Notes: generated by a model from the letters alone, not told the origin. DNA of 64,000 bases from Fictibacillus barbaricus (GCF_014635025.1 NZ_BMCE01000003.1:1-64000), one strand, 5' to 3'; positions 29,749 through 39,614 are shown, numbered from the stretch's first letter. Program-made: numbers and translations.

Positions 29749-31206
29749 ATGTCGATTTTAGATAAAAAGATTTCAGAACTGCATCAGTTATTACATACGA
29801 AAGAACTTAGTGTAACTGACATTGTGGATGCAACGTTTGACCGTATTCATCAAGTAGATGGCAAGGTAAGAGCATTTTTAACATTAAACGAAGAATTCAG
29901 CCGCATTAAAGCGAAACAATTAGATGAAAAGCTTGTTTCCGGTGCTGACAGAGGACTGCTGTTTGGTATGCCGATCGGAATCAAGGATAATATTGTAACA
30001 AAAGGGATCCGTACAACGTGTGCGTCCCGAATCTTAGAGAACTTTGAACCGATCTATGACGCGACAGTAGTGGAGCGTCTAAACAATGCTGACACGATCA
30101 CGATCGGGAAATTGAACATGGACGAGTTCGCGATGGGATCATCGAACGAAAACTCTGGATTCCACCCTACACATAATCCGTGGGATCTCTCCTGTGTACC
30201 TGGAGGCTCTTCCGGTGCATCTGCGGCTTCCGTTTCAGCCGGAGAAGTTCTTTTCTCACTAGGCTCTGATACAGGCGGATCGATCCGTCAGCCAGCTGCT
30301 TTCTGTGGAGTTGTAGGACTTAAGCCAACATACGGCCTCGTATCTCGTTATGGATTAGTAGCGTTTGCGTCATCATTGGATCAAATCGGACCAATAACCC
30401 GCACTGTAGAAGATAATGCGTACTTGCTGCAAGCCATCGCAGGGAACGATCCGATGGATTCTACCTCTGCAAAAGTGGATATCCCTGACTACTTAGCTTC
30501 TTTTACAGGTGATGTAAACGGCCTTAAGATCGCTGTGCCAAAAGAATACCTTGGTGAAGGTGTGCAGCCTGATGTGAAAGAACGTGTGATGGAAGCGTTG
30601 AAAGTGCTTGAAGGTTTAGGGGCGACATGGGAAGAAGTATCTCTTCCGCATTCGCGCTACGCATTAGCGACGTACTACTTGCTGTCGTCATCTGAAGCGT
30701 CTGCGAACCTTTCACGCTTTGACGGTGTACGTTACGGACTCCGTTCGGACAACAGCGACAACTTGATCGAAATGTACAAGCAGTCCAGAAGTGAAGGATT
30801 CGGTGAAGAAGTTAAGCGCCGCATCATGCTTGGAACGTTTGCATTAAGCTCAGGTTATTATGATGCGTACTATAAGAAGGCGCAAAAAGTACGTACGCTG
30901 ATTAAAGAAGACTTCACGAACATCTTTGAAAAATACGACGTGATCATTGGGCCTACTGCGCCGTCTGCGTCATTCAAATGCGGTTCCATGACAAAAGATC
31001 CGTTAACGATGTACATGAACGATATTTTAACGATTCCTGTCAACTTAGCGGGTGTGCCGGCGATCTCCGTTCCGTGCGGATTATCAGACGGACTGCCGAT
31101 CGGGTTGCAGATCATCGGAAAGCATTTTGATGAGAGCACAATCTATCGAGTGGCACATGCGTTTGAACAGGCAACAGAACATCATAAGGCAAAGCCGAAG
31201 CTGTAG
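29749..31206 (+). CDS. gatA: GatA, glutamyl-tRNA(Gln) amidotransferase subunit A
   Basis: Glutaminase subunit of GatCAB, an amidase-signature enzyme. The Ser-cisSer-Lys triad is visible as Lys79 (GIKDN), Ser154 (PGGSSG) and Ser178 (GGSIRQPA). Ammonia released from glutamine is passed to GatB. The 485-residue length is normal. AGGAGG precedes the ATG, and the gene lies 15 bases after gatC. Confidence 0.97.
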   Translation: MSILDKKISELHQLLHTKELSVTDIVDATFDRIHQVDGKVRAFLTLNEEFSRIKAKQLDEKLVSGADRGLLFGMPIGIKDNIVTKGIRTTCASRILENFEPIYDATVVERLNNADTITIGKLNMDEFAMGSSNENSGFHPTHNPWDLSCVPGGSSGASAASVSAGEVLFSLGSDTGGSIRQPAAFCGVVGLKPTYGLVSRYGLVAFASSLDQIGPITRTVEDNAYLLQAIAGNDPMDSTSAKVDIPDYLASFTGDVNGLKIAVPKEYLGEGVQPDVKERVMEALKVLEGLGATWEEVSLPHSRYALATYYLLSSSEASANLSRFDGVRYGLRSDNSDNLIEMYKQSRSEGFGEEVKRRIMLGTFALSSGYYDAYYKKAQKVRTLIKEDFTNIFEKYDVIIGPTAPSASFKCGSMTKDPLTMYMNDILTIPVNLAGVPAISVPCGLSDGLPIGLQIIGKHFDESTIYRVAHAFEQATEHHKAKPKL

Positions 31207-31217
31207 GGGTGCAGAAA

Positions 31218-32648
31218 ATGAGCGAATTTGAAACGATAATTGGATTAGAAGTACACGTAGAATTAAAAACAAACTCTAAAATTTTCTGCGGCTGTTCTAC
31301 AAACTTTGGTGCGCCGCCGAACACGAATGTGTGTCCGATCTGTTTAGGACACCCTGGCGTGCTGCCTGTTGTGAACCATCAAGCCGTAGACTTTGCGATG
31401 CGTGCAGCATTAGCACTCAACTGTGAGATCAACAGAGAAACGAAATTTGACCGTAAGAACTACTTTTACCCAGATAACCCGAAAGCCTATCAAGTTTCAC
31501 AATTTGATAAGCCGATCGGTGAACACGGCTGGATCGAGATCACCGTCAACGGAAATAAAAAGAAGATCGGTATTACCCGCATCCATATGGAAGAGGATGC
31601 AGGAAAGCTGACGCATACAGCTGACGGCTCACTCGTTGACTTGAACCGTCAAGGCACACCGCTTGTTGAGATCGTATCTGAGCCAGATATCCGTACACCT
31701 GAAGAAGCTTATGCATACTTAGAAAAATTAAAGGCGATCATCCAGTACACAGGTGTGTCTGATTGTAAGATGGAAGAAGGTTCGTTGCGCTGTGACGCCA
31801 ACATCTCCATCCGTCCATATGGTCAAGAGAAGTTCGGAACGAAAACAGAACTTAAGAACTTAAACTCGTTCGCTTTTGTTCAAAAAGGGTTGGAGTATGA
31901 AGAGCAGCGCCAGCGTGAAGTCGTGTCAAACGGAGGAGAAATCCTTCAGGAAACACGCCGTTATGATGAAGCATCAAAAAGTACGATCCTGATGCGTGTA
32001 AAAGAAGGTTCTGATGACTATCGCTACTTCCCAGAGCCAGATCTAGTATCCATTTTTATCGATGAAGAATGGATGGCACGCGTGAAGTCGGATATTCCAG
32101 AACTTCCGGATGCCCGCCAAAAACGCTACGTCAGTGACTTTGGACTGCCAGAGTACGATGCAAAAGTACTGACGATGACAAAAGAAATGGCAGATTTCTT
32201 TGAAGCGACGATCGCTGCAGGGGCAGATGCGAAGCAAGCATCCAACTGGATCATGGGTGAAGTAAGTGCTTATCTGAACAACGAAGGCAGAGAGCTTGAC
32301 CAAACGGCTCTTACAGCAGAAGGTCTTGCAGGCATGATTAAGCTGATCGCGGACGGTACCATCTCTAATAAAATCGCGAAGACGGTTTTCAAAGAACTGA
32401 TCGAAAACGGCGGCGATGCAGAAAAAATCGTTAAAGAAAAAGGTCTCGTGCAGATCTCGGATGAAGGAGCAATCCGTGAGATCGTTGTAAAGATCCTGGA
32501 TGCTAACGAGCAATCTGTTGCCGACTATAAAGATGGTAAAGAAAAAGCGGTTGGATTCCTTGTTGGGCAAGTTATGAAAGAAACGAAAGGAAAAGCAAAC
32601 CCGCCGCTTGTGAACAAGCTGATTGTAGAAGAATTGAAGAAGAGATAA
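31218..32648 (+). CDS. gatB: GatB, Asp/Glu-tRNA amidotransferase subunit B
   Basis: Kinase/transamidase subunit that activates the mis-acylated tRNA with ATP and converts it to Gln-tRNA(Gln) or Asn-tRNA(Asn). The protein has 476 residues. It contains [18 protein letters not shown] and [10 protein letters not shown] four-cysteine cluster (CGC ... CPIC near residues 22-40) could bind zinc; some orthologues lack it. AGGGGTG six bases upstream supports the ATG at 31218 over the GTG at 31209. Confidence 0.97.
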   Translation: MSEFETIIGLEVHVELKTNSKIFCGCSTNFGAPPNTNVCPICLGHPGVLPVVNHQAVDFAMRAALALNCEINRETKFDRKNYFYPDNPKAYQVSQFDKPIGEHGWIEITVNGNKKKIGITRIHMEEDAGKLTHTADGSLVDLNRQGTPLVEIVSEPDIRTPEEAYAYLEKLKAIIQYTGVSDCKMEEGSLRCDANISIRPYGQEKFGTKTELKNLNSFAFVQKGLEYEEQRQREVVSNGGEILQETRRYDEASKSTILMRVKEGSDDYRYFPEPDLVSIFIDEEWMARVKSDIPELPDARQKRYVSDFGLPEYDAKVLTMTKEMADFFEATIAAGADAKQASNWIMGEVSAYLNNEGRELDQTALTAEGLAGMIKLIADGTISNKIAKTVFKELIENGGDAEKIVKEKGLVQISDEGAIREIVVKILDANEQSVADYKDGKEKAVGFLVGQVMKETKGKANPPLVNKLIVEELKKR

Positions 32649-32652
32649 AATG

Positions 32653-32683
32653 AAAAAATCCTCCCGTTGCAGGAGGATTTTTT
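32653..32683. terminator. Bidirectional terminator between gatB and atoE
   Basis: AAAAAATCCTCC (32653-32664) pairs with GGAGGATTTTTT (32672-32683). It has T runs in both directions and serves convergent genes. Confidence 0.92.
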
Positions 32684-32690
32684 TGTTTTT

Positions 32691-34061
32691 CTAATACAAA
32701 AAGAGCATGAGCACACTTGTAACGACCCCTACCCAGATACAAAGGATGAAACAGTATCCCATGATATCTTTAATCTTTAATCCAAGCACACCTAATAGCG
32801 GAAGAGCCCAGAAAGGCTGGATCAGATTTGTCCAAGCATCACCCCAGCCTACGGCCATAGCTATTGTAGCTGGATCTACACCGAGTTTTAAACCTGCAGG
32901 GACTTGAAGAGGACCTTGTAATGCCCATTGGCCTCCACCAGAAGGGGCTAATAAGTTTACTAATCCTGCTGACCAATACGTAAAAATATCAAAGGTTTCT
33001 TCTGAAGCAATAGAAGCCATCCATTCAATAATACTTGCTCCAAGACCTGAGCTGCCGAGTACCGCAATAATCCCTGCATAAAAAGGGAACTGCAGTATGA
33101 TTGGTGATATGGACTGTGTTGCTTCTTTAAACCCTTCAGCAAAGTTGTTTAATGAACCATGTAAAAGTAATCCGAGAGATAAAAAGAAGATATTAATAAT
33201 ATTTAAGTCTAAACTGCGTCCGTTCATAAATTCAAATATACAGTAGAACAGGCCAACTGCCCCTAGAATGATACCGAGAAAGGGAGTCCATTCAAGTTTT
33301 TCAGCAAATGTTAAGTTCGTTTTAGATGGTTTCTCAACGTTTGCTGTTAAAAATTGAGTAGAGTCTAAACTAACAATATTACTCTTGGGAGCCATGAGTA
33401 CGATAACAATAGGCAATGTTATTAGAAGAGATAGAAAGATAATGATCGTGGATGCACTAAATATTGTTTGTGAGGTAGGAATTACACCCATTACATCGGC
33501 AAGGAAATGGTCTTCAGTAGCAATCGTCAAACCGATTGAGCTTGAAAGTCCAGCACTATATAAAGAAGTTGGAGCATATGCAGCTGCAACGAGTAATGGA
33601 AAGTGAGCTTTAGGATTCTTTAGTGCTACTTCTTTTGCCATTATGGCACCTACAACAACAGCCAATCCCCAGTTAATATAGTAAGCTAGGGCACTGATTA
33701 AAAACGTAAGAATATATGCCTTTTGTGGAGTATCAGCCAAGTTAGCAATCCTTTGCAAACCCCTGTTAAGAAATGGAACACTTGCGAGGGTCATACCTGT
33801 AACCATTAGTAAAACCATCTGCATGGTAAAGGCCAAGTAAGTCCAAAATCCATCTCCCCATGATTTAACAATCTCTTCAGGCTTAGATGGATTCATGAAA
33901 AATGCTACAAGAAAGACAAACAACGTAAGTAATACGGCAATGACAAAGGCATCGGGCACATACTTATGAGACCAAGTAGATAAAGAATTGGCACTCCTCG
34001 TAAGGAATGTTTCTTTTTGACTAGACTTTGAATTGTTCAGGTTAAGTTCTGTGTTATTCAT
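32691..34061 (-). CDS. atoE: AtoE-type short-chain fatty acid transporter
   Basis: A 456-residue membrane protein with about 12 hydrophobic segments, of the AtoE/TIGR00366 family that moves acetoacetate, butyrate and similar acids. HKYVPDAFVIAVLLT near 33, NWGLAVVVGAIMAKE near 130 and SGGGQWALQGP near 375 are family-typical. AAAGGAG precedes the ATG. No atoDA-like CoA transferase gene is adjacent, so the substrate remains open. It is the only gene of its unit. Confidence 0.9.
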   Translation of the reverse strand: MNNTELNLNNSKSSQKETFLTRSANSLSTWSHKYVPDAFVIAVLLTLFVFLVAFFMNPSKPEEIVKSWGDGFWTYLAFTMQMVLLMVTGMTLASVPFLNRGLQRIANLADTPQKAYILTFLISALAYYINWGLAVVVGAIMAKEVALKNPKAHFPLLVAAAYAPTSLYSAGLSSSIGLTIATEDHFLADVMGVIPTSQTIFSASTIIIFLSLLITLPIVIVLMAPKSNIVSLDSTQFLTANVEKPSKTNLTFAEKLEWTPFLGIILGAVGLFYCIFEFMNGRSLDLNIINIFFLSLGLLLHGSLNNFAEGFKEATQSISPIILQFPFYAGIIAVLGSSGLGASIIEWMASIASEETFDIFTYWSAGLVNLLAPSGGGQWALQGPLQVPAGLKLGVDPATIAMAVGWGDAWTNLIQPFWALPLLGVLGLKIKDIMGYCFILCIWVGVVTSVLMLFLY

Positions 34062-34142
34062 AGATGGCCAGTCTCCTTTCTAGTTTATTATTAATATACA
34101 GTTCTTCTTTTTACAAAATTACCCTTTAAAAAAAGAACAAAA

Positions 34143-34168
34143 AAATCGCAGCCTTTTCGCTGCGATTT
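34143..34168 (-). terminator. Terminator of the GRDP-like gene
   Basis: AAATCGCAGC (34143-34152) pairs with GCTGCGATTT (34159-34168). The T run on the minus strand corresponds to the A run at 34129-34145. Confidence 0.85.
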
Positions 34169-34182
34169 AATAAGTCATCAAG

Positions 34183-35124
34183 TCAACTACTGCCGCAGCC
34201 ACCGCCGCAGCTGCTTCCGCTGTCTCCGCTGCAACTGCTGTCGTTGCCGTCGCGTTGATTTCCGCACGCGCTTCCGCATGCAGTCGTGTTCCCTGCGTAA
34301 TAATTAGATGCAGGATTCAGTTTCCCCATGTACATGTCATATTCATTGAAATGGTGATAGGAATAATAAAGCATGGCTCCAGCCAAGATCGGAGCACTGT
34401 CAATGGCATTAGGAGTGAGTTTTAATCCTTTATATGGATCTTTTTCTTTTGTAAATCGTTCGATTTCCCGTTTAACTTCCTTTAACAACGCATGCACAGT
34501 GTCTTGATCGGCGTTATCTCTAAAATATCTCTTAGCCAAATCTTCAATAGGCAGCGTTTGTAACTCTTGCAGCAGTCCTTGATGAACCGGGTTTTGAAAG
34601 AAAGATCCCCAAGCAATCGGAGTGAATTCAGTGAAATAAAAAAGCTTTGAATACAATAGGTCAAAAAATGCTCTTCCATGCGGATCGGGTTCTACTACGT
34701 CATTTGGTGCATGGTGAATGTGCTCTCCACAAAGCTCGGAGGAAAACTTTTCGTACTCTTTTGTGTACATCAGCATCTCGTGCCAGATCGCATCGACTTT
34801 CTTACTGAACATCGGGACATTGCTTAACAACGAACACATGATAAAAAATCGCTGCAGTTCAAAAAACACGGCTTCAAAATAAGCTTCTGTCGATTTTGGA
34901 TATTCGGATAAATATCGTCGTTTAACCTTTTCTTTAAAATCAGATGGAAGAGCTCTTTTCATTCGGCGAACGCTTTTTTCTAAGTGTAAATCCTCACGTA
35001 CTCCCAAATCTGGAGGAAGCGTGATCTTTTCTGCAACCTTTTGATAGTTTGGTTTAGTTGCGTACTTTATGACTATAGGGGCAATTACAGCGATCACAAG
35101 TATCGGTATAAAAAATTCAAACAT
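34183..35124 (-). CDS. GRDP-like protein with N-terminal anchor and Cys/Gly-rich tail
   Basis: A 313-residue protein. One hydrophobic segment at about 3-20 suggests a membrane anchor. The middle contains VDAIWHEMLMYTKEYEKFSS followed by CGEHIHH, the pattern of the glycine-rich-domain-protein-like family (PF07173 as I recall it). The last 35 residues are rich in Cys, Gly and Ser (CGGGCG), a tail seen in TIGR04222-type membrane proteins. AAGGAGGG suits the ATG at 35124. Function unknown. Its conserved Trp-His and His-His may be structural or metal-binding. Confidence 0.7.
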   Translation of the reverse strand: MFEFFIPILVIAVIAPIVIKYATKPNYQKVAEKITLPPDLGVREDLHLEKSVRRMKRALPSDFKEKVKRRYLSEYPKSTEAYFEAVFFELQRFFIMCSLLSNVPMFSKKVDAIWHEMLMYTKEYEKFSSELCGEHIHHAPNDVVEPDPHGRAFFDLLYSKLFYFTEFTPIAWGSFFQNPVHQGLLQELQTLPIEDLAKRYFRDNADQDTVHALLKEVKREIERFTKEKDPYKGLKLTPNAIDSAPILAGAMLYYSYHHFNEYDMYMGKLNPASNYYAGNTTACGSACGNQRDGNDSSCSGDSGSSCGGGCGSS

Positions 35125-35228
35125 AGTGAAACCCTCCTTCAACTTCTCCTACGAAACAGCTATATTCGTATCCTCTAATTTCATGATAATATAAGGTCAA
35201 ATAATTGTAAAAAAGTGGGTAGTGCCAT

Positions 35229-35630
35229 ATGACTATTCTTTTGTTAGCTGGAATTGTTTTTGCAGTTATTCTTTTAATCAAACAAAAAGAATTAGCAGAA
35301 GCTGGCTTGGTTACGATCATCAGCTCCAAGATAAAGGGGAGTTCTTTAAGTACAAATTACTGGTTTGCTGGAGCATCACTATTCTTGGCAAACACAGCTT
35401 TGTTCGCCATCGCTTTTGTTATCTTCTTCTTTATACCATTCGGGACAACGCTTGGTTTAGTGATGTGCATTCCACTGAGTTTGTTTACATGGCTCATTTT
35501 TTCTCAAGTATGGGAAGGGTCTTATAAAGATAAGGTGAAGATGGTTTGCATAGGGAATATCTTTTTCCTTCTCTTTATGGGTTGGACTTATCCGGTATTA
35601 CATGACGTTGGAACCGGCATATCCAGGTGA
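35229..35630 (+). CDS. Predicted four-helix membrane protein
   Basis: A 133-residue protein that I do not recognise. Hydrophobic segments lie at about 2-17, 45-70, 74-93 and 105-125, with short charged loops (KQKELAEAG, GSYKDKVK). The ATG at 35229 has only a weak site (GGGTAGTG) upstream. It is divergent from the GRDP-like gene and overlaps a second small membrane ORF, possibly a two-gene unit ending at the terminator at 35744. Confidence 0.6.
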   Translation: MTILLLAGIVFAVILLIKQKELAEAGLVTIISSKIKGSSLSTNYWFAGASLFLANTALFAIAFVIFFFIPFGTTLGLVMCIPLSLFTWLIFSQVWEGSYKDKVKMVCIGNIFFLLFMGWTYPVLHDVGTGISR

Positions 35631-35739
35631 TGACCTATTTATGGCATGGATCGGAATGATTATTTCTATTATTTTTACTGCAGGAGCAATGAGTGTAAGT
35701 ATGTTTGTGATATTGAGAGAAAGTCAGGCTGAATGATAA
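35602..35739 (+). CDS. Small membrane protein, 45 residues
   Basis: The frame starts MTLEPAYPGDDLFMAWIG and contains one long hydrophobic helix (about 12-38) ending in RESQAE. It overlaps the preceding gene by 29 bases, which is common in coupled pairs, and stops five bases before a terminator. An internal ATG at 35641 is an alternative start. No strong Shine-Dalgarno site is seen, so the call rests on topology and position only. Confidence 0.4.
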
Positions 35740-35743
35740 AAAG

Positions 35744-35776
35744 AAACCAACTCCGTTTTGAAGAGTTGGTTTTCCC
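35744..35776. terminator. Bidirectional terminator
   Basis: AAACCAACTC (35744-35753) pairs with GAGTTGGTTT (35763-35772). It lies between convergent genes. Confidence 0.85.
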
Positions 35777-35783
35777 TTTTATT

Positions 35784-36719
35784 CTATTTGTAGTAACTCA
35801 TTTCTTGTTGATAGCTTTCAATCTCAAACTTTTTAATATGAATCATATTTGCAGAAACATAGTGATCGTTACCGATGTTCACTAATTGCGGCGGATACAG
35901 CGGCTTCTCTGGAAGGATAATTGGTTCACGATATGGATTGCGCCGCTCTGGATCTGCAACCGGTATAGAGGCTAGTAATGATTTTGTATAGGGATGAATC
36001 GGATTACGATACAATTCCTCTTTCGGCGCTAATTCGATTAAATGGCCAAGATACATAACAGCCACCCGGTCACTCATATAATGGACCACACTTAAATCAT
36101 GTGAGATGAACAAGCATGTCAGATTCAATTCAGCCTGCAGATCTTTTAATAGATTCAAAACTTGAGCCTGAACGGAAACATCGAGTGCAGAAACAGGTTC
36201 ATCCGCAATCACAAGCTTTGGTTCTAGTATTAAAGCACGTGCAATTCCGATCCTCTGGCGTTGACCTCCAGAAAACTCGTGAATCTTTCTATGATAAGAA
36301 GTCCGCGGAAGTCCGACTTTTTCAAGTAAACGAAGCGCTTTATCCATTCGTTCTTTCTTCGTTCCTATCTTTTGAATATATAATGGTTCCTCAAGGATTT
36401 CTCCAACAGTAAAGCGAGGACTTAAAGATTCATACGGATTTTGAAAAATCATTTGTATTTCTTTTCTGTAGGGTCTCAGCTTTCCTTTATTTAGATTGGT
36501 TATTTCTTTTCCATCGAACCAGATTTGTCCGTGTTCAGGCCTATACAAACGCATGATGGTACGTCCGAGCGTCGTTTTTCCAGAACCTGATTCTCCTACA
36601 ATCCCAAGTGTTTCTCCCCTGTGAATGTTTAGAGATACACCATCTACCGCCTTATGAATACCAGAGCTGTCTGTAAAGTATTTTGAAAGGTTCTGGGCTC
36701 TTACTAATAGATTATCCAA
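35784..36719 (-). CDS. Oligopeptide/dipeptide ABC transporter ATPase (OppF/DppF type)
   Basis: One of two ATPases of a peptide- or nickel-type ABC importer. The 311-residue protein has Walker A GESGSGKTT (42-50), signature SGGQRQR, Walker B LVIADEP and the C-terminal NPIHPYTKSLLASIP motif of the Opp/Dpp group. I chose the TTG at 36719, nine bases after GGAAGG, which gives an 8-base overlap with the upstream ATPase gene. Last gene of a four-gene minus-strand operon. Confidence 0.88.
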   Translation of the reverse strand: MDNLLVRAQNLSKYFTDSSGIHKAVDGVSLNIHRGETLGIVGESGSGKTTLGRTIMRLYRPEHGQIWFDGKEITNLNKGKLRPYRKEIQMIFQNPYESLSPRFTVGEILEEPLYIQKIGTKKERMDKALRLLEKVGLPRTSYHRKIHEFSGGQRQRIGIARALILEPKLVIADEPVSALDVSVQAQVLNLLKDLQAELNLTCLFISHDLSVVHYMSDRVAVMYLGHLIELAPKEELYRNPIHPYTKSLLASIPVADPERRNPYREPIILPEKPLYPPQLVNIGNDHYVSANMIHIKKFEIESYQQEMSYYK

Positions 36720-37695
36720 TTGAAACGACCTTCCTTTCGTCATCATAGAAACGAACATAATGCAGCGGTTCAACTTCAACTAAAGAGGAAGGAGCATTAA
36801 AAGATTTACTTTCCAAGGTGTAAGTTTCAGGTGCAAATGTTCTTCCTTTATAGCCGACTTTTTCAAAGGTGAAATCCTGGATACTTTTCAAGCGCTCCTG
36901 GCTTTTTTCGGGATTAGGAATGCTTTCAATCAAAGCCTTTGTATAAGGATGGACAGGATTTTTAAAAATCGTATAAACGTCTGCAGATTCCACGATATGA
37001 CCACCTAACATCACATAGACCCAGTCAGCATATTCAGCAACTACGCCAAAATCGTGTGTGATCAGTAGAACAGAGGCATCTAAATCCGACTTATAGTTAT
37101 CGATTAAATCCAATACCTGCCTTTGAATCGTCACATCCAGGGAAGTTGTAGGCTCGTCAGCAATAATAAGCTGGGGCTTACAGGAGATCGCCATAGCGAT
37201 TAAAATACGCTGTTTCATACCTCCTGAAAGCTGCACAGGATATTGTTCATAGATATGAGCAGGATTTTTAAAGCCCACCTGTTCAAGCAGTTGAAGAGCT
37301 TCTGCTTTAAGGTCTGATTTTGGGACAAGTTTGTGATATTTTAGTCCTTCTGTAATTTGCACGCCAACCTTCATGCCTGGGTTCAGTGAAGCGATGGCGT
37401 CTTGAAAAATCATGGAGATTTCATTTCCTCTAATACGGCGCATCTCTTTTTCGGATTGTTTTAACAGGTCTTTTCCTTTAAATGTGATAGAGCCCTTTTC
37501 TAGTTGACCGTTTGGAGGCAAAAGCTGCAGCACAGATAAAGAAGTAATACTTTTTCCGGAACCAGATTCACCGATTAGCGCTACAGTCTGTCCTTTATCG
37601 ATCTGAAGGCTGACATCACTTACAGCGGTCATTTTATTTTTATTTTTATTGAATGAGACACTTAAATTCTTAACATGTAAAATATGTTGATCCAT
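36712..37695 (-). CDS. Oligopeptide/dipeptide ABC transporter ATPase (OppD/DppD type)
   Basis: The partner ATPase, 327 residues. Walker A is GESGSGKS (42-49), signature LSGGMKQR, Walker B LIIADEPTTSLD and C-terminal NPVHPYTKALIESIPNP. An unusual extra tail (about 290-327, VEPLHYVRFYDDE) follows. GAGGTG suits the ATG at 37695, and the in-frame GTG at 37710 overlaps that site. It is preceded by two permease genes of the same operon. Confidence 0.9.
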   Translation of the reverse strand: MDQHILHVKNLSVSFNKNKNKMTAVSDVSLQIDKGQTVALIGESGSGKSITSLSVLQLLPPNGQLEKGSITFKGKDLLKQSEKEMRRIRGNEISMIFQDAIASLNPGMKVGVQITEGLKYHKLVPKSDLKAEALQLLEQVGFKNPAHIYEQYPVQLSGGMKQRILIAMAISCKPQLIIADEPTTSLDVTIQRQVLDLIDNYKSDLDASVLLITHDFGVVAEYADWVYVMLGGHIVESADVYTIFKNPVHPYTKALIESIPNPEKSQERLKSIQDFTFEKVGYKGRTFAPETYTLESKSFNAPSSLVEVEPLHYVRFYDDERKVVSIG

Positions 37696-37710
37696 TACGC
37701 TACACCTCAC

Positions 37711-38646
37711 TTAAGACTTGTTTGTTTCTAAACAGTTTTGAATGCCTTGAATAATTAAGTTTAGTGCAAATATGGAAACCGCAAAGAAAGCTAGAGGAGT
37801 TAAAATAGCCCAAGGAGCAGCTTTTAATTTTGGGAAATTCATACCGATAATACCGGCCCATTCACCTGCTATTGGAATAGATACTGGTATAGGTGTAAAA
37901 ATATCTCCTAAAACAACCGTGCTTGAACCTCCAATAAAAATAGCCAAAACACCTAAATGTGCCATAAGAATTAGTGTCTGTATCACTTGTTGGGCAAATA
38001 ACAGAATCAATTTTGTTGAAAGTTCAGGGAGAACATGTCTGTAATACACATAAGGTTTTTTAGCACCTAATGCAAAGGTATTGGTTATATGGTCTTTGTT
38101 TAAGATGGACTTTATTTCACGTGAGAACGTTGATATTAATGGAGGCACGCCTATTCCGATCAGGATCGCACATTGAAATACAATTAGCTTCATAACGCTC
38201 ATCGGTTCCATTGAATGTTTCATTAATAGTGAACTCATAAAGATATAAGCTATAATAGCTGTCGGAATATATAACGTTGCTTGAACAATATCGTTTAAAA
38301 ATGAAAAGCTGGATCTAGGATTTAATAGAGTGATGCCAACTGAAAAAAGAATTCTTAAGCATGCAATCGCAATAGCGATCAGGATTGTATATTTTGCTCC
38401 ATCAATAACCTGATAAAAAATATTCTTACCAAACAGATCTGTTCCTACTGGAGGAACTTGTGATGGGGAAAATGGAGCCGCATCAATGATTCTTCCTTCT
38501 TTGTCATATAAAAAGTCCATCAGTTTAAGAGATTCTTGTTTATTCACATCCAAAAGAACCGGCCAATAAAAACTAAAGAACAACAAGAAAGAGATAAAGA
38601 GTACACCAATGATGAATTGGGGCTGTCTTACTAGTTTCATAATCAT
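37711..38646 (-). CDS. Peptide-type ABC transporter permease (OppC-like)
   Basis: Membrane subunit of 311 residues with about six hydrophobic segments. VGTDLFGKNIF after the first helix is the OppC/DppC hallmark, and the cytoplasmic EAA-type loop includes ALGAKKPYVYYRHVLPE. It is more diverged than standard OppC. GAGGAGG is correctly placed before the ATG at 38646, which overlaps the previous stop (ATGA). Confidence 0.82.
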   Translation of the reverse strand: MIMKLVRQPQFIIGVLFISFLLFFSFYWPVLLDVNKQESLKLMDFLYDKEGRIIDAAPFSPSQVPPVGTDLFGKNIFYQVIDGAKYTILIAIAIACLRILFSVGITLLNPRSSFSFLNDIVQATLYIPTAIIAYIFMSSLLMKHSMEPMSVMKLIVFQCAILIGIGVPPLISTFSREIKSILNKDHITNTFALGAKKPYVYYRHVLPELSTKLILLFAQQVIQTLILMAHLGVLAIFIGGSSTVVLGDIFTPIPVSIPIAGEWAGIIGMNFPKLKAAPWAILTPLAFFAVSIFALNLIIQGIQNCLETNKS

Positions 38647-39464
38647 GCGGCATCCTCCTCCTCTTGGTTATTTATCGAAACTGTATTGCTTTCTGCTATT
38701 TCAAAAAGTAATGAGAATGGAACAGCAATCATAAGTGCAGTAAACATAAAGGCGACACCTTTCGTATTCAGTAATACATTCATAATCCCATTTAAATTAA
38801 ACACATACTCCACAATAAAAAGATTGGAAAGCATGAAGACAAATATGGTTTTGGAATATTGAACAAGGCTTGTGAGAATGTTTCGAAAGACATGTTTTAA
38901 TGTGATGTAAAACCGGCTAAGACCCATTGCTCGTGCAACGGTTACATATGGTTTGTGCTGCTCTTCCTTCATTAGAAGCAGCGTAATTTTAAATAATTGA
39001 ATGGTTGGCAATATGGAGAGCGTTAGAATAGGAAGTAAATAAATTGGATTATTGTATACGTTTGATACATTAGCAACTAATAATCCAGTCGTTTTATAGA
39101 TGTAAATAATCGAGAATTGTAAGACGACGACAATAAATAAATCTGGTAAGGATTCTAATAAGGTTAAAAAACCGAAAATAATTCGCTGAAGAAATCTTGG
39201 AAGTAAAGTGGTGAAAAAGGTAAGAACTAACGCAGCAAACAGACTGGTTAGCAAGGCTAGAAAAAAGATCGTCATGGAATATTGATACTTATCAAAGATA
39301 TCAGGAAAAACTTGATATTTAATTTCTCCGATGGAATACTCCCATACATTTTGCTCTAACTGTGTGTTGGTACCAAAGAGAAGAGCAGGCAGAATGCTAA
39401 TAATTAAGATTCCTAGAATGGTTGACCTTAATCTTTTTAAATAACTCCGAAAAGAAAAGTTCAT
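38643..39464 (-). CDS. Peptide-type ABC transporter permease (OppB-like, divergent)
   Basis: Membrane subunit of 273 residues with about six hydrophobic segments. The loop ARAMGLSRFYITLKHVFRN is the EAA motif that contacts the ATPases. It lacks the clean N-terminal OppB signature and is assigned mainly by its place in the operon. Two ATGs are adjacent (39467 and 39464); GAGGTG favours the second. First gene of the operon. No substrate-binding protein gene precedes it. Confidence 0.75.
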   Translation of the reverse strand: MNFSFRSYLKRLRSTILGILIISILPALLFGTNTQLEQNVWEYSIGEIKYQVFPDIFDKYQYSMTIFFLALLTSLFAALVLTFFTTLLPRFLQRIIFGFLTLLESLPDLFIVVVLQFSIIYIYKTTGLLVANVSNVYNNPIYLLPILTLSILPTIQLFKITLLLMKEEQHKPYVTVARAMGLSRFYITLKHVFRNILTSLVQYSKTIFVFMLSNLFIVEYVFNLNGIMNVLLNTKGVAFMFTALMIAVPFSLLFEIAESNTVSINNQEEEDAA

Positions 39465-39500
39465 CATACACCTCGATCTAAAAGGATAATTTGAAATAAT

Positions 39501-39553
39501 TGTAAAACGTTTGACATATTTTTGAAATATAAATATGTATTTATATTCAAAAA
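39501..39553. promoter_or_regulatory. Candidate operators upstream of the ABC importer
   Basis: Two symmetrical sequences lie 40-90 bases before the first permease gene. TGTAAAACGTTTGACA (39501-39516) is a near-palindrome resembling LacI-family sites. TTTTTGAAATATAAATA (39519-39535) is a near-perfect inverted repeat with 39538-39553. Either could be a regulator site; the second could also be an AT-rich hairpin. Confidence 0.4.
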
Positions 39554-39614
39554 ATTACTCGTTTACTTATTTGACGTATGACCCGCCTCGAATTCTTCAA
39601 AAGAAAAAACAAAA

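Noticed and set aside
39501-39516. Canonical cre site before the ABC operon
   Set aside because: TGTAAAACGTTTGACA is two bases too long for the 14-base cre consensus. I kept it only as a generic LacI-like candidate.
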